This document shows positions 1 to 6,195 of a stretch of 14,319 nucleotides of DNA, piece after piece. The DNA is taken from contig WTCN01000187.1 in assembly GCA_013138555.1 (NCBI GenBank), positions 1-14,319 on the forward strand. Reading direction: 5' to 3'. How positions within the stretch are numbered: the stretch's first letter is position 1; each line of letters starts with the position of its first letter. The position numbers and the translations under genes were made by a program. The notes below the pieces were generated by a model, which worked only from the letters and a program-made list of their open reading frames with translations, was not told where the DNA came from and made no database searches. The stretch is from Methyloprofundus sp. Its GTDB lineage: Bacteria; Pseudomonadota; Gammaproteobacteria; Methylococcales; Methylomonadaceae.

Positions 1-2
1 TG

Positions 3-1487
3 GCGCATCGGATACACGAACTACGTGAGCTACGTCAATTGCCCTTTCTCGGCGTGGGTCTTCTCCGGACTGGTTTTCAGTTGGTATTAACAACGGCAGG
101 AATCATCTGGCTCAGTCCCTCCTCTACCTTGATTGCTATCCTCGGTCTGCTGGTGATCTTTGGTCTGGCACTTGTTTCCCAGCCATTGCTCACCGAGCGC
201 GATCTGAATCTGCGCACCCATGACGGGGCACTAAGCCGTTTCTACCTGGATGCGCTGCTGGGGCTCACCCCGATTCGTACACATACCGCCGAACGCACTG
301 TTCGCCGTGAGCACGAGGGCTTACTGGTGAGGTGGAGTAGCGCAAGTCAGGCCTTATATAGCGCCGAGACCATGCTCTACGTGATTGCTGCGTTGCTGGG
401 TATCACTTTCGCCGTTTGGATTCCATTCAACTACATTGTGCAGGGTGGCGAGGCCAGTAGTGTCTTACTCCTGTTCTACTGGGCATTACAACTACCCGCG
501 TTAGGGCAACACCTGGCAACAAGCCTGCAACAATATCCTATGCAACGCAACCGCCTACTCCGCCTGTTAGAGGTATTGAATGCCCCTGAGGAGGCACGAG
601 GTGTCGATTCAAACTCTCCGGTGCAGCCAGTTACAGAGGAATCGACAATCAGTAGCGGAGTTGCTATCGAGATGTGCGGACTGAATGTCCGGGCCGGCGG
701 GCACGCTATTCTGCAGGACATCAATCTTGCCATCGCACCGGGTGAACATATCGCTGTTGTCGGTCCCTCAGGCGCGGGCAAGTCTAGCCTGGTAGGTCTT
801 CTGCTAGGCTGGTATCGCCCCGCCCAGGGGAATATTCTGGTCGATGGCACACCTCTCGGAGGACAGCGCTTGTCGGCGCTCCGCTCCGAGACCGCCTGGG
901 TTGACCCTGAAGTGCAGATCTGGAACCGCTCGTTGCTGGATAATCTGCATTATGGCATCCAGAGCGCAAGCCATAAACCACTAAGCACTGCTATTCAAGG
1001 TGCTAACCTGCTCGATGTGCTGGAACGTTTGCCTGACGGTTTACAGACGGTGCTGGGTGAGGGAGGCGGCCTGGTGTCGGGAGGTGAAGGGCAACGGGTT
1101 CGACTCGGACGGTCAATACTGCGCCCGAATATTCGCCTGGTTTTGCTGGATGAGGCGTTTCGCGGACTGGATCGAACACAGCGTCAGGCGCTACTCGCCC
1201 AGGCTCGTGAGCATTGGGCGGAAGCCACGCTGATTTTTATCTCCCATGACGTAGCCGAGACACAGGATTTCGACCGGGTACTGGTCATTGAACAGGGACG
1301 TATTATCGAGGATGCACCGCCGGCTCAGCTACTAATGCAAGCCTCGCGTTACCGTGCCTTACTGGAGGCGGAGAGAGTAGTACGGGAGGATCTGTGGGCA
1401 GATGCCGAATGGCGATGCCTGTGGCTGGAAAACGGCGAGTTGAAAGAGCATTCTCGAACGGATGATAGTTCAATTAACAAGGATTGA
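3..1487 (+). CDS. ABC exporter, C-terminal permease segment plus ATPase (5' end outside window)
   Basis: The reading frame is open back to the window edge with no upstream stop, so the true start lies outside; TTG at 39 is the first internal start-like codon, and residues here are counted from it. Residues 1-180 contain hydrophobic segments (about 8-50 and 112-155), typical of the last helices of an exporter transmembrane domain. The ATPase follows: Walker A GPSGAGKSS (242-250), signature VSGGEGQR (346-353), Walker B LVLLDE (367-372) and H-loop His403. This is the arrangement of a type I ABC half-exporter working as a dimer in the inner membrane. The substrate cannot be read from sequence. 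Two oddities: the Q-loop position reads WVDPEVQIW, with Asp where Gln is usual, and the D-loop reads DEAFRGLD rather than DEATSALD. The gene is clearly more GC-rich than the genes beyond 3000. No partner gene is visible downstream. Confidence 0.9.
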   Translation, partial: AHRIHELRELRQLPFLGVGLLRTGFQLVLTTAGIIWLSPSSTLIAILGLLVIFGLALVSQPLLTERDLNLRTHDGALSRFYLDALLGLTPIRTHTAERTVRREHEGLLVRWSSASQALYSAETMLYVIAALLGITFAVWIPFNYIVQGGEASSVLLLFYWALQLPALGQHLATSLQQYPMQRNRLLRLLEVLNAPEEARGVDSNSPVQPVTEESTISSGVAIEMCGLNVRAGGHAILQDINLAIAPGEHIAVVGPSGAGKSSLVGLLLGWYRPAQGNILVDGTPLGGQRLSALRSETAWVDPEVQIWNRSLLDNLHYGIQSASHKPLSTAIQGANLLDVLERLPDGLQTVLGEGGGLVSGGEGQRVRLGRSILRPNIRLVLLDEAFRGLDRTQRQALLAQAREHWAEATLIFISHDVAETQDFDRVLVIEQGRIIEDAPPAQLLMQASRYRALLEAERVVREDLWADAEWRCLWLENGELKEHSRTDDSSINKD

Positions 1488-1529
1488 GTGCATTGCCATT
1501 GCAATAAACACTAGCTATATCGGTGCGGT

Positions 1530-1580
1530 GTAGAGCGGACTTTAGTCCGCCATTACTACGCAGACTGAAGTCCGCTCTAC
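1530..1580. repeat. Double-hairpin palindromic repeat downstream of ABC gene
   Basis: GTAGAGCGGAC at 1530-1540 is the reverse complement of GTCCGCTCTAC at 1570-1580. Each half also folds alone: GCGGAC-TTTA-GTCCGC (1535-1550) and GCAGAC-TGAA-GTCCGC (1560-1575, one mismatch), separated by a 9-base spacer. It begins 42 bases after the ABC gene stop, so it could end or protect that transcript, but no T-tract follows either hairpin. It looks like a copy of a dispersed repeat rather than a dedicated terminator. Confidence 0.85.
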
Positions 1581-1603
1581 AACGTTATAGCCTTCCAGAA
1601 ATC

Positions 1604-1631
1604 AGGGTACTCAATATAGGGTACTCAATAT
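1604..1631. repeat. 14-bp tandem duplication, two perfect copies
   Basis: AGGGTACTCAATAT occurs at 1604-1617 and again immediately after at 1618-1631. No function is apparent. It sits between the palindromic repeat at 1530-1580 and the nested element starting at 1660, and may be a replication-slippage or insertion/excision footprint. Confidence 0.9.
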
Positions 1632-1691
1632 TACGAAAACATCAAAAAATTTCAACAGCCTAGTACTATGCTCCGTAAATAACCGATAAAA

Positions 1692-1917
1692 TGGGGAGTA
1701 GGCTTTAGAGACTGTGAAAGTATTATTTAACTATATATCAATAGCTTATATATTTTTAATTGAATAAAATCAACTAAAATTGGTAAATACTGCCAATTTA
1801 TCTGATTTTAGCTTGCTTATAAAAATATAAGAACTTGATTTTATTTAACTTTAATACTTTCACAGTCTCTTTAGCCTACATGAGTCGCGAATCGTGTAGG
1901 CTAAAGCCTACTCCCCA
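1692..1917. repeat. 60-bp palindromic repeat split by a 160-bp insertion
   Basis: If 1709-1874 (the inserted element plus one copy of the flanking CTTTAG) is removed, the remaining 60 bases form a perfect palindrome. Arm 1692-1708 joined to 1875-1880 is the exact reverse complement of 1895-1917 (23 bp), around a 14-base loop at 1881-1894 containing TCGCGA. Each arm is itself a hairpin: GTAGGC-TTTA-GCCTAC on the left and GTAGGC-TAAA-GCCTAC on the right. Restoration to a perfect palindrome is strong internal evidence that 1709-1868 arrived later. The left arm recurs at 14209-14224 with one difference. Confidence 0.85.
1709..1868. mobile_element. 160-bp AT-rich MITE-like insertion with perfect TIRs
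   Basis: AGACTGTGAAAGTATTA at 1709-1725 is the exact reverse complement of 1852-1868; the match extends to 19 bp if AG/CT on the outside is counted. Directly outside lies CTTTAG on both sides (1703-1708 and 1869-1874), which reads as a 6-bp target duplication, or 4 or 2 bp if the longer inverted repeats are chosen. The interior is very AT-rich, has no open frame of note, and contains further inverted segments (AATAAAATCAA at 1763-1773 against 1835-1845; AAATTGG against CCAATTT near 1778-1799). The element is thus close to a long imperfect hairpin. It is non-autonomous, and no transposase is in the window. Confidence 0.7.
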
Positions 1918-1992
1918 AGATCAAAATACTGATTATTAAGTATTATATTATCGGTTATTTAAAGAGTGAGGTACTAGTTAGTTACCTCTGGA

Positions 1993-2535
1993 TTATGTTT
2001 CGCTCGACTTCAAATTAGCGGCGATTTCTTTACCCTCTTCCAGTTTATTCGAGAAATACTCACGCATCTTTTTGGGGTCAAAATCGAGTAGCGTACCTCC
2101 CGATTCGAAGTGCTGCATAAACACGCTACCGATGGCGTAGGTGGTTGCTCCTCCGAGGATCGAGATAGTGATTACACCGGTTGCAGTACCGAGACCGGGT
2201 ACGGCCTTGGCGAGGCTCGACAGTGTCATGGCGGCCGAGGTGGGCATAATGCCGCCGAGCAGGGAGACGATGGAACTCTTACCAAGATTTCTTGAAAAAG
2301 GAACATCGTAGAGTTTCGCAAGCTTATACAGCATCTTGATTTGCATACTGCTCAATACCACAAGATCGAACAACGGGATAGGAATCAGTGAAGCTCCCAT
2401 AACAGTGATCACGTGCTTGTTGATGATATTGCTGGCTTGACTACTGCGTAAATCGATATCCTTCTCCGCTTCTAGCTGAACATTTTTCTTATGCGGTTCG
2501 GCGGATGATTGTTGCGGTTTCTTATTACCAAGCAT
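1993..2535 (-). CDS. DUF697-family membrane protein
   Basis: The product is 180 aa. A charged N-terminal tail (1-40) precedes a hydrophobic segment with the pattern IPIPLFDLVVLSSMQIKML (about 51-69), then KLAKLYDVPF and a second long hydrophobic glycine-rich stretch (about 88-143, GLGTATGVITISILGG). The PIPxxD followed by a Q-M helix is what I know of DUF697, the membrane part often attached to Era-like GTPases. Here no GTPase domain is present, so it is a stand-alone form of unknown role. ATG at 2535 is supported by GGAG seven bases upstream. The gene is GC-rich like the ABC gene and unlike the genes to the right. It is convergent with the ABC gene, with the repeat cluster lying between their 3' ends. 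A small candidate peptide gene lies 91 bp upstream on the same strand. Confidence 0.8.
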   Translation of the reverse strand: MLGNKKPQQSSAEPHKKNVQLEAEKDIDLRSSQASNIINKHVITVMGASLIPIPLFDLVVLSSMQIKMLYKLAKLYDVPFSRNLGKSSIVSLLGGIMPTSAAMTLSSLAKAVPGLGTATGVITISILGGATTYAIGSVFMQHFESGGTLLDFDPKKMREYFSNKLEEGKEIAANLKSSET

Positions 2536-2626
2536 TGTTTATCTCCGGCTTGTAAAAAAAGTATCAAACATGCGCCCCGATCCCGGAGGGAGGGGATTTT
2601 GTCCGAAGACCAAGTTCCCAGTGCTA

Positions 2627-2767
2627 TCAGAACGTATCCGGAAAAACAATTTGATCGCCGGCACGCACGCCTGACCGTAGCTTTATACCGGCCTTGGCGG
2701 ATTGTCTTTTTACAGAGCGGGGCTGCGCTTGAGTCTTGGGGGTATTCCAAGTTTTTTCAGTTTTCAT
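2627..2767 (-). CDS. Possible 46-aa basic peptide with SGVRAG motif
   Basis: ATG at 2767 (MKTEKTWNTPKTQ...) leads to a 46-residue Lys/Arg/Gln-rich peptide ending ...IKLRSGVRAGDQIVFPDTF and stopping at 2627. GGAG lies 11 bases upstream of the ATG, slightly far but usable. The frame continues open to 2899, but the extra N-terminal residues look random, so the internal ATG is preferred. The K(L)RSGVRAG core resembles, from memory, small proteobacterial peptides carrying a K-(S/T)-G-(V/I)-(K/R)-A-G signature; I cannot name a family with certainty. It could be a short precursor peptide or a chance frame. It is on the same strand as the DUF697 gene 91 bp downstream and could be cotranscribed with it. 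The nearby ABC exporter is on the opposite strand. Confidence 0.45.
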   Translation of the reverse strand: MKTEKTWNTPKTQAQPRSVKRQSAKAGIKLRSGVRAGDQIVFPDTF

Positions 2768-3071
2768 AATCAAAGATTCTCCGTAATTATAGGTCTCAAC
2801 ACAAGTCCCAAAAAAAACACTTTTTTGGGAAGATTTTTGTAACCCTGGTAGTCGCCAAGGCATAGCAAAAATTGATGAAGCGCAATTAAAGTTAACCATA
2901 ATTCCTGACCAGCTTTTTTGGCAATTCTCTTACTACATCTTAATTACGTATACTTTAATTGTGAAATCTTGTCAATAATTATATATCCAAGTCAATACTG
3001 AAGCTGACGTATGATGACAAGGAACGAGACAAAAACCCAGAGCGAGCCGGGCGACGTTTTAAGCGTGTAAA
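2768..3071. other. 304-bp intergenic stretch between cti and the peptide gene
   Basis: This AT-rich stretch lies downstream of cti and upstream of the peptide gene on the same strand. It holds one clear inverted repeat (2806-2830, listed separately). Apart from possible promoter sequence for the peptide gene, which I cannot point to with confidence, I see nothing else. There is no tRNA-like fold and no repeat shared with the rest of the window. Confidence 0.5.
2806..2830. terminator. Hairpin TCCCAAAAAA/TTTTTTGGGA, possible terminator
   Basis: TCCCAAAAAA (2806-2815) pairs perfectly with TTTTTTGGGA (2821-2830), with a 5-base loop. The A/T-rich inner stem resembles a bidirectional intrinsic terminator whose T-run is in the stem. 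It sits about 240 bases after the cti stop and about 40 bases before the peptide ATG. It could therefore end read-through from cti or act in the peptide leader. Confidence 0.4.
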
Positions 3072-5507
3072 TTAGAGATTATGATATCGGTTCAGATCAA
3101 ATAATCCCGCGCGTACACCCCGGTATTTTTTGTGTTGGGCATTAAACCAGTCGACATATTGCCAGATTTCAGGGTTAGTGCGGCGTATTCCATATTTGCT
3201 GTAAAATGCTTCTTTATCATCACTACTCTGAATATGCTTGATGGCTTCAATAAACTCTGGTAATTGCTCTTCTTGCACATTAAAGAAAAAATTCGGATAG
3301 CTACCCAAAAAACCAGGAATCACTGTTAGTGTATCAAGCCCCCTTTCTCTGCGGTCATCTTCACCTATCATAAAGGTGATATTTTCCAGGGACTTATTCA
3401 ATAGCAAGGTATAAACCAGGTCGCTATGCTCCTGTTTAGTTCTTACACGAACTAATGACATTTCCGGCAAGACATCCAGCTCATGCCCTTTGAATTGTGC
3501 CAGTTTGCGCATGAAAACATCAATATCCTGTTGCAAGGAGGATGCCTCTTTACTGATACAGGCTTCCTCGTCACATTGATTTAAAATATCTTTATCGCCT
3601 GCTGCTTTACCTAGTCTCTGCCTGAGCTGATTAAAAAACTCTTTTTTATAACGTGTCGTCTGATAGTTCACCCCCGTTTCATAACCCGCACTGTAGTAGG
3701 GTGTATCAATATAACTGGCAATCTTGCCACTAATTCCTTTATACCAGCTATCATGCATTTCTTTACGTTGATCTGCGGGCATAAACCGAAGAAAATTATT
3801 TTCCCCGTCCATACGAAAAAAGTCCATATACTTTCGGGAAGCAAGCTGGTGGTCAACTGAGCTATAAACATCAAACCCGGCAACAAGTAAATAGTGCAGT
3901 CTTTCAAAAATAGGGTAGTCGACAACCCACCCTGTTAACGGTATGTCTCCTACCAGACCGGTAACGACTGTTGCACTATCAAAATGCCTGAAAACCGTCA
4001 GTGCAGCATTTTGATTACTACCCTCTCCATCCCAGATATCTTCCATTTGAAAACCACCAAATTCTTCTATCAGATGGTTGGCAAAAGCATCTTTGTTTTT
4101 AAGATACTGCTCGGCAAGATCATCATATTTATGAAAGCCAAACAAACCTAATTTATGACCGGCAGTTCCCGGCAAGCTTAAGGTCGCATATTGTTTAGTC
4201 AAAAAATTATGCAATGCTTTTGCTTTATCAGGTTGACCCTTCGCCCCTCCTGGCTTGAAAAAGGCAATCCAGAATCTATCTCTTATCGAATCTAACGCCA
4301 TTTGCCCTCTGCATACAGGCCCCTTAATAAATCCTGAGACAAAATACTGGGCATCATCCAGCAAAAATTGATAACGTAAAAGATAAGGTATTTCAGCAAA
4401 TGCCAGGAATGGGCTTGCTGCGATTTCAGCTTGATATGACGGAAGCTTAGTGACGCTATAGTCAGCTTGAAAAAATAGCTCATCATAGCGTTGCATTTTG
4501 TCCTTACTTAATTCATAAACAAAATGTGTTTTTTCAACGATGGTTGCTTCCACTGGGCGCAAACGATAATAAAACTCAGTTACGCCTGGATCATCATAGG
4601 GAAGTAATGTAGCAATTTCATTAACTGGCTGACCTGGCGGAGTTGTAGAGCGTACCATGCGATAAAATTCTTCGTCTGCTTGCCCCTTAAAGTGGATATG
4701 TCCGATAAACAGGTGTTCATAAATATACCGGGAAACAAGCTTCTGCTTCAATGAAGGACGATTAAAAAAATGCTCCCATTGTTTAATAGCTGCTACTGCT
4801 ACGACTGATAATGGTGGCTGCGCATCAAATTTTGCTCCTTCCTGTAACCAGGTCATGAGGGTATATTCCTGCTTTAGAGATAAACCTGGCATTGCATAAG
4901 GCATTCCCCAGTCAGGGTGCTTGTTTTTATATTTATCAAATTCCTCTACTGTAGGACATTCCAGTGTACGTTCCAGACTAAGATCAAATGAATCTGCCAG
5001 TTTCCCAGTATCAGGTAATGGCTTATCTCGTTTCAATTGAATTAATTTAGCTAACAGCGAATTATTCAATGCCGCCTGAGTGGAACCCTTACGTTCATTC
5101 AATACCGGGTAAAATTCTTTATCCCTCCAGCCTTGCGTGTTAATAGCGTCAATAAAAAGACGAGTTGGCTCAATCGCCTTTAATCTGCCACCATCATAAA
5201 CCAACTGTTTTGTAGCGCCTCTATCGATACCAGCCGTTGAACCAAGCTTTAATTGACAAGGAGCATCGTAACAGGCATGGCAAGCAACACAACGCGAATC
5301 CAGAATAGGTTTAATATCGTTGTGATAGGAGATTGCTCCTTGAGCCAGGTCTGTGTCTTCAATCAAATAGCGTTGTTTAGGCTTGGATGGCCCATACAAA
5401 GCTTCGAAATCTGGAGATTTAACTGACTGGTACACCGTTGTACAACCACTGATAATCATTAGAACGGCTAATATAGTATAAACTTTTGTACTTATATATT
5501 TGTTCAT
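3072..5507 (-). CDS. cti: Fatty acid cis/trans isomerase, heme lipoprotein
   Basis: Cti converts cis-unsaturated acyl chains of membrane phospholipids directly into trans isomers in the periplasm, rigidifying the membrane under solvent or temperature stress. ATG at 5507 gives 811 aa. An earlier in-frame start at 5693 would add 62 residues translated from a palindromic repeat and is rejected. ATG 5507 has AGGA nine bases upstream and opens a lipoprotein signal: hydrophobic stretch 11-19, then ISGC with lipidated Cys22. The cytochrome-type site CVACH is at 73-77, followed by ACYDAPCQ, the expected arrangement for Cti. The body follows the family (for example ...FLAFAEIPYLLRYQFLLDDA...), and length is close to the known enzymes. 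The gene is last in the minus-strand run, 269 bp from the preceding receiver gene, so it probably has its own promoter. Confidence 0.95.
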   Translation of the reverse strand: MNKYISTKVYTILAVLMIISGCTTVYQSVKSPDFEALYGPSKPKQRYLIEDTDLAQGAISYHNDIKPILDSRCVACHACYDAPCQLKLGSTAGIDRGATKQLVYDGGRLKAIEPTRLFIDAINTQGWRDKEFYPVLNERKGSTQAALNNSLLAKLIQLKRDKPLPDTGKLADSFDLSLERTLECPTVEEFDKYKNKHPDWGMPYAMPGLSLKQEYTLMTWLQEGAKFDAQPPLSVVAVAAIKQWEHFFNRPSLKQKLVSRYIYEHLFIGHIHFKGQADEEFYRMVRSTTPPGQPVNEIATLLPYDDPGVTEFYYRLRPVEATIVEKTHFVYELSKDKMQRYDELFFQADYSVTKLPSYQAEIAASPFLAFAEIPYLLRYQFLLDDAQYFVSGFIKGPVCRGQMALDSIRDRFWIAFFKPGGAKGQPDKAKALHNFLTKQYATLSLPGTAGHKLGLFGFHKYDDLAEQYLKNKDAFANHLIEEFGGFQMEDIWDGEGSNQNAALTVFRHFDSATVVTGLVGDIPLTGWVVDYPIFERLHYLLVAGFDVYSSVDHQLASRKYMDFFRMDGENNFLRFMPADQRKEMHDSWYKGISGKIASYIDTPYYSAGYETGVNYQTTRYKKEFFNQLRQRLGKAAGDKDILNQCDEEACISKEASSLQQDIDVFMRKLAQFKGHELDVLPEMSLVRVRTKQEHSDLVYTLLLNKSLENITFMIGEDDRRERGLDTLTVIPGFLGSYPNFFFNVQEEQLPEFIEAIKHIQSSDDKEAFYSKYGIRRTNPEIWQYVDWFNAQHKKYRGVRAGLFDLNRYHNL

Positions 5508-5546
5508 AGTATTAGATCCTGTTGCTATTAGGTTCTTCGGTAGTAT

Positions 5547-5552
5547 ATTATA
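5547..5552 (-). promoter_or_regulatory. Candidate -10 element (TATAAT) for cti
   Basis: Read on the minus strand, a perfect TATAAT lies about 40 bases upstream of the cti ATG in AT-rich sequence. No good -35 hexamer is present at 16-18 bases, so this is a weak call. An alternative -10 (TAGAAT) with a poor -35 lies about 20 bases further upstream. Confidence 0.25.
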
Positions 5553-5642
5553 TTTCTCCGGGATTCTACAAAAGTGTTTTGAGAGCACAATAGCATTCTT
5601 TTTCCTGTATTGCTTAAGCTTTATTAGGCATATGAAACTAGG

Positions 5643-5691
5643 GCGTAGGTGCGGATTTATCCGCACAATGCGGCTAAAGCCGCACCTACAC
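5643..5691. repeat. Double-hairpin palindromic repeat upstream of cti
   Basis: GTAGGTGCGG (5645-5654) is the reverse complement of CCGCACCTAC (5680-5689). Each half folds alone: GTGCGGA-TTTA-TCCGCAC (5649-5666) and TGCGGC-TAAA-GCCGCA (5669-5684). The layout matches the repeats at 1530 and 1693, with different stem bases. It lies between the stop of the lone receiver gene (5777) and the cti promoter region. It could separate their transcripts, but no T-run follows. Confidence 0.9.
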
Positions 5692-5776
5692 ACAGCATTG
5701 ACTCGTTGCTGGTTTTATTTCGAGCACGTTCCTTAACGGGATGCTATCCGTGTTGTATTTTTCTGAAAAAATATAA

Positions 5777-6118
5777 TTACCTTATCAATTCCTTTAAATA
5801 TGCAAAATCAAAAGGTTTTGCTAATGCTGCATTGGCTCCCAATGCCACAGCAACCTCTAAATAATATGGGTCCCCGGACATAGCAATAATATTGATATCC
5901 GAATTTTTAAGGCTGAGGATAATTTCTATCCCATCTCTGCCTGGCATAACAATATCTAGCAATAAATAATCAGTTTTTTTTTGCCTTAAACATACCTCAG
6001 CTTCAATCCCATTTATCGCTTCAATAACCAAAAAACCTTCTAATTCAAAATATTCTTTTAGACACAGTCTAATCGCTTCATCATCATCTACAATTAATAC
6101 AGAGCGTTTTTTATTCAT
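5777..6118 (-). CDS. Single-domain response regulator (CheY-like)
   Basis: The product is 113 aa and consists of one receiver domain. The acidic pocket is Asp11-Asp12 in IVDDDE, the phosphoacceptor is Asp55 in LLLDIVMPG, the switch Ser81 is in AMSGDP, and the conserved Lys101 is in LAKPF. There is no output domain, so it should act by protein-protein contact or as a relay intermediate. ATG 6118 has GAGGTG seven to eight bases upstream. It follows the REC-HD-GYP gene by 77 bp on the same strand, so cotranscription is likely. It is the last signalling gene before the hairpin repeat and cti. The C-terminus is short (ends ...LKELIR), slightly less than a usual 120-aa receiver, but alpha5 is partly present. 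Confidence 0.9.
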   Translation of the reverse strand: MNKKRSVLIVDDDEAIRLCLKEYFELEGFLVIEAINGIEAEVCLRQKKTDYLLLDIVMPGRDGIEIILSLKNSDINIIAMSGDPYYLEVAVALGANAALAKPFDFAYLKELIR

Positions 6119-6195
6119 CTATCGACACCTCTACCATCTAAAAAATTAATACTTAATAGTCACTCGCTATAATCTAAAATCAATCAGCTTGTCTT

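Larger units (their letters stand above)
1660..1977. mobile_element. Candidate MITE: outer 29-bp terminal inverted repeats
   Basis: Bases 1660-1688 match the reverse complement of 1949-1977 at 23 of 29 positions. The inner 12-13 bases (AAATAACCGATA) and the outer 7 (CTAGTAC) are identical. A TA dinucleotide sits at 1661-1662 and 1975-1976, which would fit a TA target duplication as made by Tc1/mariner or IS630-type transposases if the repeats proper start at GTAC. There is no coding capacity inside, so it would be non-autonomous. The interior holds a split palindrome (1692-1917) that itself contains another insertion (1709-1868). Without those the outer element would be only about 95 bp. The inverted match is directly visible; the MITE identity is inferred. 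Confidence 0.6.

Noticed and set aside
476..1233. Frames on both strands inside the ABC gene
   Set aside because: They lie wholly within the well-supported ATPase domain and arise from its high GC content.
1530..1917. CRISPR-like array of repeats
   Set aside because: The repeats are palindromic units of different families with no regular spacing, no constant direct repeat and no cas genes nearby.
2560..2600. Terminator hairpin after the small peptide gene (ATCCC...GGGAT)
   Set aside because: The stem is only five base pairs around an 8-base loop and no T-run follows on the minus strand.
2509..2769. Plus-strand 86-codon frame
   Set aside because: It overlaps the antisense of the DUF697 start and the peptide frame, has no ribosome site of note and no recognisable motif.
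2768..2899. Longer version of the small peptide starting at 2899
   Set aside because: The added residues have no recognisable character and run through the 2806-2830 hairpin. The internal ATG at 2767 gives a more protein-like product.
5508..5693. Longer N-terminus for cti starting at 5693
   Set aside because: The extra 62 residues are translated from the palindromic repeat and promoter-like DNA, and they would bury the lipoprotein signal peptide. ATG 5507 has a ribosome site and starts directly before the signal.
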